Positions 17,551-26,614 of a DNA stretch of 64,000 nt are shown in pieces (positions within the stretch are counted from its first letter, which is position 1; every line of letters starts with the position of its first letter). The notes under the pieces are model-generated. The model was not told the DNA's origin, searched no databases, and saw only the letters and a program-made list of their open reading frames with translations. The DNA is from Flavobacteriales bacterium ALC-1 (GTDB lineage Bacteria; Bacteroidota; Bacteroidia; Flavobacteriales; Flavobacteriaceae). The stretch is from assembly GCA_000171875.1 (NCBI GenBank), contig ABHI01000007.1, forward strand, positions 1 through 64,000, written 5' to 3'. A program made the translations under genes and the position numbers.

Positions 17551-19510
17551 ATGAAAAACCACCCATTATTTGTAATATTTTTATTGACTATTGTTTGTAA
17601 CATCCAAGCTCAAATATCTTTGTTTGATAATACAATAATTCATGAAATAAAAATTTCATCAACAGATTCTAATCTTTGGCAAAACTTAACAGATGATTAT
17701 AACAATGGAATAGCAAGCGACAATATTCCTTATCGATCTGTTACTATTGAAATAGACGGGTTTATAATGAGTTCTGTTGGAATAAGACAAAAAGGGGTGT
17801 CATCTAATACAACTGTATCAACTACAAAGAAACCATTAAAACTCAATTTTGGAAAATTTGTAGACGGACAAAAATACGATGGAGTAAAAAAAATAAATCT
17901 TGGTAATGGAGTTGGTGACCCGGCTATAATAAAAGATAAGTTAGCGTATAATATGCTTAGATATCATGGTATTCCGTCACCAAGAGTGTCACATGCTAAA
18001 GTTTATATTCAGGGGCAATATTGGGGAACTTATGCCTTGATTGAGCAAATTGATAAGCGTTATTTAAAACGAAATTTTGCTACTGATAATGGCAATTTAT
18101 GGAAAAACAAAGGAAATAATGATTTGTCGTGGCAAGGAACAGATATAAACAATTACCCTTTTGAATTACAAACAAATGAGGAGGAAAATAATTGGTCAAA
18201 GTTTATTGAGTTTGTAAATGTTATTAATAACTCAAGTGATGCGGACTTTAAGAATGATTTAGAGAATGTTTTTCATGTTGATGAGTATTTAAGAATTTTG
18301 GCCATTGATTTATTAATCAATAATTCAGATTCTTATTTAGAACGCGGAAGAAATTGGTATTTATATCACGAACCAAAATCTAATAAGATTCATTGGTTAC
18401 CATGGGACTATAACCTAACATTTAATAGAGGTGAGGATGGAGATAATGATTTTGATATTTTAAATTCTGAAAACGAAAAAATTCTTATAGATCGAGTTCT
18501 AGCTGTACCAGAGTGGAAGGGTAAGTATCTAAATTATATGTGTGAAATATTACAGATAAACATGATTCGCGAAAGATTAGATCCAGAGTTAGATGCGCTG
18601 TTAGATTTGATTGATGATGATTGGGGCTCTACAAATAATTTTTTTACAGTTACCGATATAGATAATGCTATAAATGGAAACACTTGGACAGACAATACTT
18701 TTCAAGAGAAGACATACCAAGGACTAAAGAAATTTATAACAGATAGAGCTGAGGTTGTACAAACTAATATTACAGCTCAAAACCATACATGCAACCCTAT
18801 TATTCAGTCAATTAATGTAAAAGACGTTGTCATAAATGAATTCATGACATCTAATGATGATGGGAGTCAGTGGGTAGATCAAGATAATGAAAATGAAGAC
18901 TGGATTGAATTATATAACAATACAAATTTTGATATTAACCTTACCAACTATTTTTTAAGTAATGATAATAGTTTTTTACATAAATGGGAGTTTCCTGAAA
19001 ACACCATTATTCAAGCAAATAGTTATTTAATTATATGGCCAGATAAAGATGTACACCAAGTGGGACTTCATCCACAATTTAAACTAGATAAAGACGAAGG
19101 AAAGTTGTTTTTAACACATTTAGATGGTTCATTAATAGACGCTGTAGAGTGGGATACAGAAATAGCAAAAAACACAAGCATGTCTAGATTCCCAAACGGA
19201 ACAGGGGATTTTCAAAACATAGCAGTAACGTTTAATGCAGAAAATTCGACTTTATTGTCAATCAAAGATTCGTTTACCAAACTACCATTTAAAATATTTC
19301 CAAATCCAGCAAAAATCAATTAAACATAAAATTTAAGTATTACCAATTTCACTTCGATTAGCATTATTGATATACAGTAGACAAGTATATAGTTCTGAAA
19401 TACAAAATAGAGCATTGAAAATTGATATTTCTAAATTTAAATCAGGGCTATACATTGCCAATGTAACAAACGAAACGACAAATTTTTCCTATAAGCTAAT
19501 TATTAAATAA
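17551..19510 (+). CDS. CotH-kinase-domain and lamin-tail T9SS surface protein, broken C-terminus
   Basis: A signal peptide (about 1-21) is followed by a CotH-type protein-kinase-like domain (about 35-410), with GIRQKGVSSN, the nucleotide-site segment YIQGQYWGTYALIEQIDKR split near 150-170, and the acidic HWLPWDYNLTFNRGED. A lamin-tail domain follows at about 430-560 (VVINEFMTSNDDGS, NEDWIELYNNT, KLFLTHLDGSLIDAVEWDT). The frame ends at 19323 just after FKIFPNPAK, the start of a T9SS sorting domain. The rest lies in shifted frames: NQLNIKF, NFTSISIIDI, then YSRQVYSSEI and SGLYIANVTN to a stop at 19508-19510. About three indels in 70 bp are needed. CotH domains phosphorylate spore-coat proteins in Bacillus; the substrate here is unknown. 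Confidence 0.84.
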
Positions 19511-19532
19511 TAAGACCACATAATATTGTAAC

Positions 19533-19573
19533 AAAGACCTTTTAGATGTAAGATTCTAAAGGGTCTTTTTTGT
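19533..19573 (+). terminator. Intrinsic terminator after the CotH gene
   Basis: aaagaccttttaga and tctaaagggtcttt form a 14-bp stem with one G-U pair around an 8-base loop, followed by a T run (19561-19571). Confidence 0.75.
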
Positions 19574-19604
19574 ATACAAACTTCGCATTATTTCTATAAA
19601 TTTG
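19570..19604 (+). promoter_or_regulatory. Possible glnS promoter
   Basis: ttg at 19570-19572 and taaatttg at 19597-19604 match the Bacteroidota -33/-7 elements. The 24-base spacer is slightly long. It lies 17 bases before the glnS start. Confidence 0.45.
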
Positions 19605-19621
19605 TGCTTTAATAATTCGCA

Positions 19622-21625
19622 ATGTCTGGAGAATCAAAATCACTCAATTTTATTGAGCACATCATAGAAGAAGATTTAGCAAATGGCTTATCAAAAGATA
19701 AGCTGCGTTTTCGTTTCCCACCAGAACCAAATGGTTATTTACATATTGGTCACACCAAAGCCATAGGTATAAGTTTTGGGCTAGGAGAGAAGTACAAGGC
19801 CCCTGTTAATTTAAGGTTTGATGATACCAATCCTGCAAAAGAAGAGCAAGAATACGTTGATGCTATAAAGCGCGACATAGAATGGTTGGGCTATAAATGG
19901 GAAAACGAACTCTATTCATCTGATTACTTTCAGAAGCTATATGATTGGGCGGTTCAAATGATAAAAGATGGAAGGGCTTATGTAGACAGCCAATCTTCTG
20001 AAGCTATGGCAGAGCAAAAAGGAACGCCAACGCAAGTAGGAACGAATAGCCCTTATAGAAATAGAAGTGTTGAAGAAAACTTAGATTTATTTCAACGCAT
20101 GAAAGCTGGCGAGTTTGAAGCGGGTAAGCACATTCTTCGTGCTAAAATAGATATGGAAGACCCTAATATGCTAATGCGCGACCCAATAATGTATCGCATT
20201 CTCTATGCACACCACCATAGAACCGGAGACGATTGGTGTATTTATCCAATGTATGATTGGACACACGGTGAAAGCGATTATATTGAGCAGATTTCACATT
20301 CGCTTTGCTCTTTAGAATTTAAACCACATAGAAAGCTTTATAATTGGTTTAGAGAGCATGTTTACGAGTACAGCAAAGAAATACTTCCATTACCACCAAA
20401 ACAACGCGAATTTGCACGTTTAAACCTTAGTTACACTATTATGAGTAAGCGTAAGTTATTGCGTTTGGTAGAAAAGGGAATTGTGACTGGTTGGGATGAT
20501 CCACGTATGCCTACAATTTCTGGTTTACGCCGTCGAGGTTATACACCAAATTCGATTCGTAAGTTTATTGAAAAGGTTGGCGTTGCTAAGCGTGAGAACG
20601 TAATAGATGTTTCGCTTTTAGAGTTTTGTATTCGTGAGGATTTAAACAAAACCACCAATAGAGTTATGGCGGTTTTAAACCCTGTAAAAGTTATTATAAC
20701 AAACTATCCTGACGACAAAGAAGAATGGCTAGAGGCAGAAAATAATCAAGAAGATGCATCAGCTGGTTATAGAAAAGTACCATTTTCAAAAGAAATTTAT
20801 ATAGAAAAAGAGGATTTTAAAGAAGAGGCTGGGAATAAATTCTTTAGACTGAAATTAGGGGGTGAAGTTCGGCTTAAAAATGCCTATATCATCAAAGCCA
20901 ATAGTGTTATTAAAGGAGATAATGGCGAAGTAAAAGAAATACATTGTAGTTATGATACAGATACCTCTAAAAAAGTGAAAGGCACTTTGCATTGGGTATC
21001 AGTAAAACATGCTATTACGGCAGAAATTAGAGTTTATGACCGTTTATTTAGTGATGAAGCGCCAGACAGTCACCCAGACAAAGACTTTATGGAATTTATT
21101 AATCCTAATTCTTTAAAAGTTAGCACAGCTTATTTAGAACCTAGTTTAGCTGACGCCAAGATAGGTGAGTGTTTTCAGTTCCAACGCTTAGGTTATTTTA
21201 ATATAGATGATGACTCTACACCAAATCAATTGGTATTTAATAAAACAGTTGGCTTAAGAGACAGTTGGGCAAAACAAAAGCCGAAGCCTCAGAACAACCA
21301 AAATCAATCTAAACCACAACAACAAAAGAGGCCAGCTATAAGCGTTATTAAACAGTTAGGAAAAAAATACACCAACCTATCAGAAGAAAAGCAGCTAAAG
21401 GTTAAAAACGAAATACAAGAGTTAGCAAAAGGTGTTGCTTATGATGAATTAGAGCCTTTATTTGGTACAGCAGTTAAAAAAGCAGGTACACGTATCGCTG
21501 TAATGATTACACTAAAAGAGATGCTTAAAAGTGGCTTAGAGCAAAACAATACAATTACTGAATTTATCAATAAGGCATTAGAAGACAAAAATGAACTTTT
21601 AGTTAACGAGGCTAAAACAATTTAA
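19622..21625 (+). CDS. glnS: Glutaminyl-tRNA synthetase with C-terminal extension
   Basis: This class I aminoacyl-tRNA synthetase charges tRNA-Gln. The HIGH motif is at 41-44 (PEPNGYLHIGH) and the KMSKS-like loop MSKRK at 274-278. The GlnRS-specific block (FDDTNPAKEEQEY, then IYPMYDWTHGESDYIE) separates it from GluRS. The anticodon-binding beta-barrels follow to about residue 555. Beyond that come a Gln/Lys/Pro-rich linker and about 96 extra residues (572-667) starting AISVIKQLGKKY, unlike the usual end near residue 555. This resembles in position, not clearly in sequence, the YqeY-type tails of some bacterial GlnRS, which aid tRNA binding. It is intact, with no frameshift. Confidence 0.95.
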   Translation: MSGESKSLNFIEHIIEEDLANGLSKDKLRFRFPPEPNGYLHIGHTKAIGISFGLGEKYKAPVNLRFDDTNPAKEEQEYVDAIKRDIEWLGYKWENELYSSDYFQKLYDWAVQMIKDGRAYVDSQSSEAMAEQKGTPTQVGTNSPYRNRSVEENLDLFQRMKAGEFEAGKHILRAKIDMEDPNMLMRDPIMYRILYAHHHRTGDDWCIYPMYDWTHGESDYIEQISHSLCSLEFKPHRKLYNWFREHVYEYSKEILPLPPKQREFARLNLSYTIMSKRKLLRLVEKGIVTGWDDPRMPTISGLRRRGYTPNSIRKFIEKVGVAKRENVIDVSLLEFCIREDLNKTTNRVMAVLNPVKVIITNYPDDKEEWLEAENNQEDASAGYRKVPFSKEIYIEKEDFKEEAGNKFFRLKLGGEVRLKNAYIIKANSVIKGDNGEVKEIHCSYDTDTSKKVKGTLHWVSVKHAITAEIRVYDRLFSDEAPDSHPDKDFMEFINPNSLKVSTAYLEPSLADAKIGECFQFQRLGYFNIDDDSTPNQLVFNKTVGLRDSWAKQKPKPQNNQNQSKPQQQKRPAISVIKQLGKKYTNLSEEKQLKVKNEIQELAKGVAYDELEPLFGTAVKKAGTRIAVMITLKEMLKSGLEQNNTITEFINKALEDKNELLVNEAKTI

Positions 21626-21669
21626 AACCTCTATTTGTAAATTTTTTAAGACTTTACGACCAAATAGAT

Positions 21670-22176
21670 ATGAAAAATGTATTTGTTCTGTTTATCGTAT
21701 TAGTGTCATCATTCAGTTTTTCTCAAAACATGAATAATGAGAAGTTGCAAGAAATTTATGCCTCAGTAGGTGATTCAATTCAGGGAAAGCTTGGAGCTTG
21801 GCAGTTTCAGGTTAAAGATGTAACACTGATTTCTTTAACAGATACCCAGCATAATAGAATGCGCATTATTTCACCAATAGCAGAGTCTAAAGACATTACT
21901 GATGACTTGTTAAAAGCCGCAATGGTTGCTAATTTCCATACAGCACTTGATGTAAAGTACGCAATTACAAATGGTGTTTTATGGTCAGTTTATACACACC
22001 CTTTAAAAGAACTATCCGAGGATCAGGTTAGAGACGCCCTAAGTCAAGTATATAAAGCAAATGTTAATTTTGGAAGTACATTTACCAGTACAGCTTTAAC
22101 CTTTCCAGCAGGAACAAGTACTGATAAAGAAACCGTAAAGAAACCAAAATCAAGTCTTAAAAAGAAAAAAGCATAA
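21670..22176 (+). CDS. Exported protein of unknown function
   Basis: The 168-residue protein has a signal peptide (about 1-18, ending FSFS) followed by a mixed alpha/beta domain (QGKLGAWQFQVKDVTLISL, NRMRIISPIAESKDI, LLKAAMVANFHTALDVKYAI, LWSVYTHPLKEL) and a Lys-rich tail (KKPKSSLKKKKA). The order of short strands followed by a long helix recalls the YbjN/type III chaperone-like fold, but this is a weak impression. It lies 44 bp after glnS and has its own terminator. Confidence 0.65.
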   Translation: MKNVFVLFIVLVSSFSFSQNMNNEKLQEIYASVGDSIQGKLGAWQFQVKDVTLISLTDTQHNRMRIISPIAESKDITDDLLKAAMVANFHTALDVKYAITNGVLWSVYTHPLKELSEDQVRDALSQVYKANVNFGSTFTSTALTFPAGTSTDKETVKKPKSSLKKKKA

Positions 22177-22195
22177 TCTTTAAATACCAAGGCAC

Positions 22196-22229
22196 AAACC
22201 CATAAGAACACTACTTTATGGGTTTTTTT
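22196..22229 (+). terminator. Intrinsic terminator
   Basis: aaacccata (22196-22204) pairs with tatgggttt (22217-22225), followed by a T run. Confidence 0.75.
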
Positions 22230-22267
22230 GTACTTTTAAATCATACTAACTATAAAATCAAAATAAA

Positions 22268-22756
22268 ATGGAATTTAATTTTTTAGCAATTTTAGTTGCT
22301 GCAGTTGTGCCTATGGTTTTAGGATTTTTATGGTATAATCCTGCACTTTTTGGCAATGCTTGGATGCGAGAATCTGGTATGACCGAAGAAAAAATGAAGA
22401 GTGGTAATATGGGTGTTATTTTTGGAGTCTCATTTTTACTCTCAATTGTATTAGCCTTTTTCACACAATTTTTTTCAATTCATCAGTTTGGTGCTGTACA
22501 AATGATTGGTGGCGACCCAACAGTTGAGGGTATTTTGCCTTCATTTCAGGCTTTTATGGATGATTATGGAACCGCCTTTAGATCTTTTAAGCATGGTGCT
22601 TTGCACGGTTTAATAATGGGTCTTACAATAGTATTCCCTATAATGGCGACTAATGGATTATTTGAGCGTAAATCATGGAAACACATTTTCATCAATGTTG
22701 GATACTGGACAGTTACTCTAGTAATAATGAACGCAATCGTTTGTGGTTGGGTTTAA
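22268..22756 (+). CDS. DUF1761-family membrane protein
   Basis: The 162-residue protein has four hydrophobic helices and the family signature at its start: AVVPMVLGFLWYNPALFGNAW, where WYNPxLFGxxW is characteristic of DUF1761. The conserved ALHGLIMGL helix is at about 115. The function is unknown. It is a single gene flanked by terminators on both sides. Confidence 0.87.
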   Translation: MEFNFLAILVAAVVPMVLGFLWYNPALFGNAWMRESGMTEEKMKSGNMGVIFGVSFLLSIVLAFFTQFFSIHQFGAVQMIGGDPTVEGILPSFQAFMDDYGTAFRSFKHGALHGLIMGLTIVFPIMATNGLFERKSWKHIFINVGYWTVTLVIMNAIVCGWV

Positions 22757-22773
22757 AAAGTAATAACCTTAAA

Positions 22774-22812
22774 AATAAAGCCTGAGTTTAATTTACTCAG
22801 GCTTTATTTTTT
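22774..22812. terminator. Bidirectional intrinsic terminator
   Basis: aataaagcctgagt and actcaggctttatt form a perfect 14-bp stem with a 7-base loop, with T-rich flanks on either strand. It serves the convergent DUF1761 gene and the minus-strand exported protein. Confidence 0.8.
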
Positions 22813-23334
22813 AATCTTCAATTTGCTCCATCTGCATATCGTCATCTGGTATTTCAAGGCTGGTTTCAAAGTTTGGTAAAACCTTATCCATTATAGCTTT
22901 ATTCTTTAATTGTTTTGCCTCTATAAACCACCAATATCCATCAGTTTCATTGTAAATCCCTAAGAGGTAACTTTTAGATTTAATGCGTTGCGCGCCCATT
23001 TTCATTTGATTAAAACCTTCAATAATACAGCGTTGCTGCCCTTGTTCTTCTACATCTCAGATACACTAATAATGTCTGCTTTTTCAAACACAAAACCTTG
23101 AGTTTTCATGCCATCAAATGTGGTTTTTAATAATGTAAGTGCAGCGTCTTCTCCCCCCATCATATCTATTACACTAGGGAGTGTGTGCTTTAAAACGGTT
23201 TTAAAATCCAATTCTAAAGTGGCTTTAGATGTTGTTTTAGCATCTTTTAATGCGTCTTCTTTTGTTTGAGAAAACATACCAACGCTCAGCGTCATAATTA
23301 ATACGAGCACTATTGTTTTAAATTTATTCATCAT
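22811..23334 (-). CDS. Exported protein of unknown function, apparent frameshift
   Basis: The start MMNKFKTIVLVLIMTLSVGMFSQ (ATG 23334 or 23331) is a signal peptide. The frame runs to a stop at 23050, but the conserved reading continues in the next frame. Adding one base after SVSE gives IVEEQGQQRCIIEGFNQMKM, and then a 64-residue segment ending MEQIED at 22811. The repaired length is about 174 residues. I recognise no named family. Two blocks stand out: DFKTVLKHTLPSVIDMMGG and IYNETDGYWWFIEA. The start codon overlaps the stop of the band-7 gene, so the two are translationally coupled and the protein may work with that membrane complex. Confidence 0.75.
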
Positions 23335-24259
23335 TTTTCTTATTGTTTTTAGCATTTTTCATCGCTTCACCAATTTGATTACTAGCTGTAAAACTAGCAA
23401 CCATATCATTTAGCATCTGGCTTCCTGCTTGAGGGGAATTAGGTAATAAAATTAAGTTACTATTAGTTTCTTGCCCAATAGATTGTAAAGTGTCATAATG
23501 TTGTGTAACAACGATAAGCGCAGAAGCTTCTTGAGAGTTAATACCAACTTTATTTAAAACTTCGACAGACTCCTCTAAACCACGAGCAATTTCACGTCGT
23601 TGGTCTGCAATACCTTGCCCTTGTAAACGCTTACTCTCCGCTTCGGCTTTTGCTTTTTCAACAATAAGAATACGAGCAGCATCACCCTCAAATTGAGCCG
23701 CTATTTTTTCACGCTCAGAAGCATTAATTCTATTCATAGCCTCTTTAACTTGCGCATCATGATCAATATCTGTTACTAATGTTTTGATGATGTCATAACC
23801 ATATTCTATCATAGCGTCATTTAATTCAGATTTTACAGCTATCGCAATATCATCTTTACGAACAAATACATCGTCTAATTTCATTTTAGGTACTTCAGCA
23901 CGTACCACATCAAATACATACGATGTAATTTGATCATGTGGATAGTCTAGTTTATAAAACGCATCATATACTTTATCACGAATTACCTTGTATTGTACAG
24001 AAACCTTTAGACGAACAAAAACATCATCTAGAGTTTTGGTTTCTATAATAACATCTAATTGCTGAATTTTAAGGCTTAGTTTCCCAGCAATTCTATCTAC
24101 TAAAGGAATTTTTAGCTGTAATCCCGAATGTCTAATACTTTGAAACTTACCAAAGCGTTCTATAACTGCAGCTGTTTGTTGTTTTACCACAAAGAATGCT
24201 GAAATTATAATGATTAATCCAAAAAATACAATTGGAATCAAATAAAAAGGAAAATCCAT
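23324..24259 (-). CDS. SPFH/band-7 membrane protein, stomatin-like
   Basis: The 311-residue protein has an N-terminal transmembrane segment (about 3-25) followed by a full SPFH (prohibitin homology) domain: VVKQQTAAVIERFGKFQSI, GLQLKIPLVDRI, LDVIIETKTLDDVFVRLKVS, and a coiled-coil tail (about 180-245, EKAKAEAESKRLQGQG). It resembles paraslipin/QmcA proteins that form membrane scaffolds and interact with FtsH-type proteases. No NfeD partner is adjacent; instead it is coupled by overlap to a small exported protein. Confidence 0.92.
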   Translation of the reverse strand: MDFPFYLIPIVFFGLIIIISAFFVVKQQTAAVIERFGKFQSIRHSGLQLKIPLVDRIAGKLSLKIQQLDVIIETKTLDDVFVRLKVSVQYKVIRDKVYDAFYKLDYPHDQITSYVFDVVRAEVPKMKLDDVFVRKDDIAIAVKSELNDAMIEYGYDIIKTLVTDIDHDAQVKEAMNRINASEREKIAAQFEGDAARILIVEKAKAEAESKRLQGQGIADQRREIARGLEESVEVLNKVGINSQEASALIVVTQHYDTLQSIGQETNSNLILLPNSPQAGSQMLNDMVASFTASNQIGEAMKNAKNNKKNDE

Positions 24260-24323
24260 AACACGTTTTTTAAAGGTTAGATAATATGAAAGACTAAAAG
24301 TAAGTAATATTAAATTATTTTCT

Positions 24324-24331
24324 TAGGTTTG
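24324..24331 (+). promoter_or_regulatory. Possible promoter (-7 element) of the PorT-like gene
   Basis: taggtttg matches TANNTTTG and lies 22 bases before the start codon. No TTG at -33 is seen. Confidence 0.35.
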
Positions 24332-24353
24332 TTGTAATCAGCTCCCAAATCGC

Positions 24354-25031
24354 ATGAAAAACACTAAACACTTCCTATTAGTAGTTATTTGTATCGGCTT
24401 TGTTACAATTAGCTATGCGCAAAGTAGAAATTACAAGATAAAAAACGGTATAGGCCTACAAGGCGGTATTACTCAGTTTGATATTCTTACTGATAATTTT
24501 GAAACCAAAAGCAACTCAGGTTTTATTGGGGGAATGGCTGCTTCTGTAGATATTCCTCACAGATGGTATAATGTAAGTTATAATATTCAATTGTCTCAAA
24601 ACCATGTTGATATTTTAGGAGAAACTCCCGCATCAGCAACACAAGAATATATTGAATATAAAATGTTTACAGCCAATGTTTCTTTTTTGTTTCATATTAA
24701 ATTAATAGGAAATAATTTCACACTAGATGCTGGTCCGATGCTACAATATAACAGTGAATTAGAGCTTAAAGACAACACTAAAGAAGGCTATATAATTACA
24801 GGATATGATAACTTACTTACTGAGGACATAAGAGAAATATCTAACTTTAATGTTAATGGAGCTATTGGTTTATCATTGGGTGTAAGAAGGCTGAAGTTAA
24901 GGGCACAATACATTTATGGCTTTACAAATATCCTTGGAAAGTTAAACGACAAAGATTTAGATATTGGTAATAATGATAAATTTAAGGGCAACCAAACGTT
25001 ATTAGCGTTAACTGCTATTATTACATTTTAA
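24354..25031 (+). CDS. Outer-membrane beta-barrel protein, PorT-like
   Basis: The 225-residue protein has a signal peptide (about 1-22, ending SYAQ) and an eight-stranded barrel pattern of alternating hydrophobic residues: GIGLQGGITQFDI, FIGGMAASVDIPHRW, YNIQLSQNHVDI, FLFHIKLIGNNFTLDAGPML, INGLSLGVRRLKLRAQYIYG-like turns and the terminal strand LLALTAIITF ending in Phe. This is the general PorT/OMP_b-brl family of Bacteroidota, with no specific role assignable. It converges with gltX with a 6 bp gap. Confidence 0.8.
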   Translation: MKNTKHFLLVVICIGFVTISYAQSRNYKIKNGIGLQGGITQFDILTDNFETKSNSGFIGGMAASVDIPHRWYNVSYNIQLSQNHVDILGETPASATQEYIEYKMFTANVSFLFHIKLIGNNFTLDAGPMLQYNSELELKDNTKEGYIITGYDNLLTEDIREISNFNVNGAIGLSLGVRRLKLRAQYIYGFTNILGKLNDKDLDIGNNDKFKGNQTLLALTAIITF

Positions 25032-25037
25032 TAAACC

Positions 25038-26554
25038 TTAATTTATACTTTTAACCAAAGCCCTAATACGTTTTACGGTTTCCTCTTTACCAATCAAAAA
25101 CATAATATCAAACACGTCCGGTCCCTGTAATGCGCCAACTAAAGCCAATCGTAATGGCATCATTACTTTACCAAAACCAATGTCGCTATCAGTAATCCAA
25201 CCTTTAATATTAGCTTGAAGGTTCTCGACCTTGAAATCTTCAGTTGTATTAACAAGTTCAATAACTTTATTTAGAATATCAGCAGTATCTTCTTTTAAAG
25301 CTTTTTTCGATGCTTTTTCATCATAAGATGTTGGTGAAGCAAAAAAGAAATGGCTCAAATTCCAGAAATCAACAATAAAAGTAGCACGTTCTTTAACCAA
25401 ACCTACGACCAAAGCAATGTAATTAACATCAATATCTGCTAATTCAGGTTGAATAGTTTTAAACTGTTCGGCTAAATCAAGATCTAATTGCTGCTGCATA
25501 TAATGGTGGTTAAACCACTTTGTTTTATCAGGATCAAATCGTGCGCCAGCTTTATTAACTCTTTTTAAATCAAAATCTTTGACTAATTCTTCTAGACTGA
25601 ATATTTCTTGTTCAGTTCCTGGGTTCCAGCCTAAAATGCTAAGAAGTTAACCACAGCATCAGAAAAATAGCCATCTTCCTTATAGCCTCTAGAAACGGTT
25701 CCGTCTGGTGCAGTATATTCTAATGGAAATACAGGAAACCCTAATTTATCACCATCACGCTTGCTTAATTTTCCTTTCCCTGTTGGTTTTAAGATTAAAG
25801 GTAAATGCGCAAACTCTGGTGTTTCCCAGCCAAAAGCATCATATAGTAATTGATGTAACGCTAAAGAGGGCAACCATTCCTCACCACGAATCACATGTGT
25901 GATTTCCATTAAATGGTCATCTACAATATTTGCCAAATGATAAGTTGGCATTCCATCGCTTTTAAATAATATTTTATCATCTAAAACATTAGTGTCAATT
26001 GAGATGTCACCACGAATGATGTCTTTTAGGAGTAATGTTTCATCTTGAGGAGACTTAAAACGCACCACATAATGCTCACCCCCTTCAATTTTTGCTTGAG
26101 TTTCAGCTTCAGTAAGAACTAAAGAGTTGACCAAACGTCCTTTTTCACGATTATGCCAGTTATAGATGAAGGTTTTGCCCTCAGCTTCGTGCCCTTTTCT
26201 GTGAGCGTCCAATTGTTCTGAAGTATCAAATGCGTAGTAGGCTTTACCAGATGAGATTAACTGATCTGCATATTGCTTATATAAATGCTTGCGTTCACTT
26301 TGTCTGTATGGACCAAACTTTTCGTTTTTCCCTGGACCTTCATCAAATGGAATTCCACACCAACTCAGTGATTCAACAATATAGTCTTCCGCACCTTCTA
26401 CATAACGGTTTTGGTCTGTGTCTTCGATTCTGAGCACAAAGTCACCACCATGCTTTTTAGCAAACAAATAGTTGAACAAAGCAGTTCTAACACCACCAAT
26501 ATGTAAAGGTCCTGTTGGACTTGGCGCAAAGCGCACGCGTACGTTTTTAGACAT
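25038..26554 (-). CDS. gltX: Glutamyl-tRNA synthetase, apparent single-base frameshift
   Basis: This class I synthetase charges tRNA-Glu. [11 protein letters not shown] (HIGH motif at 18-21), [10 protein letters not shown] and [10 protein letters not shown] (KMSKS motif, 262-266) are diagnostic. The first frame ends at 25631 after VVNFLAF. One missing base in the GCATTTTAGG segment at 25629-25638 restores [20 protein letters not shown], and the frame then continues uninterrupted through the anticodon-binding domain to 25038. The repaired length is about 505 residues, normal for GluRS. No other gltX is in the window. Because the enzyme is essential, a sequencing error is much more likely than a pseudogene. 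Confidence 0.94.
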
Positions 26555-26614
26555 AATTGTAAAATAAAGCGCAAAGATACTTTTATAAGATTTGAGAACA
26601 AAGAAAATGAAACC

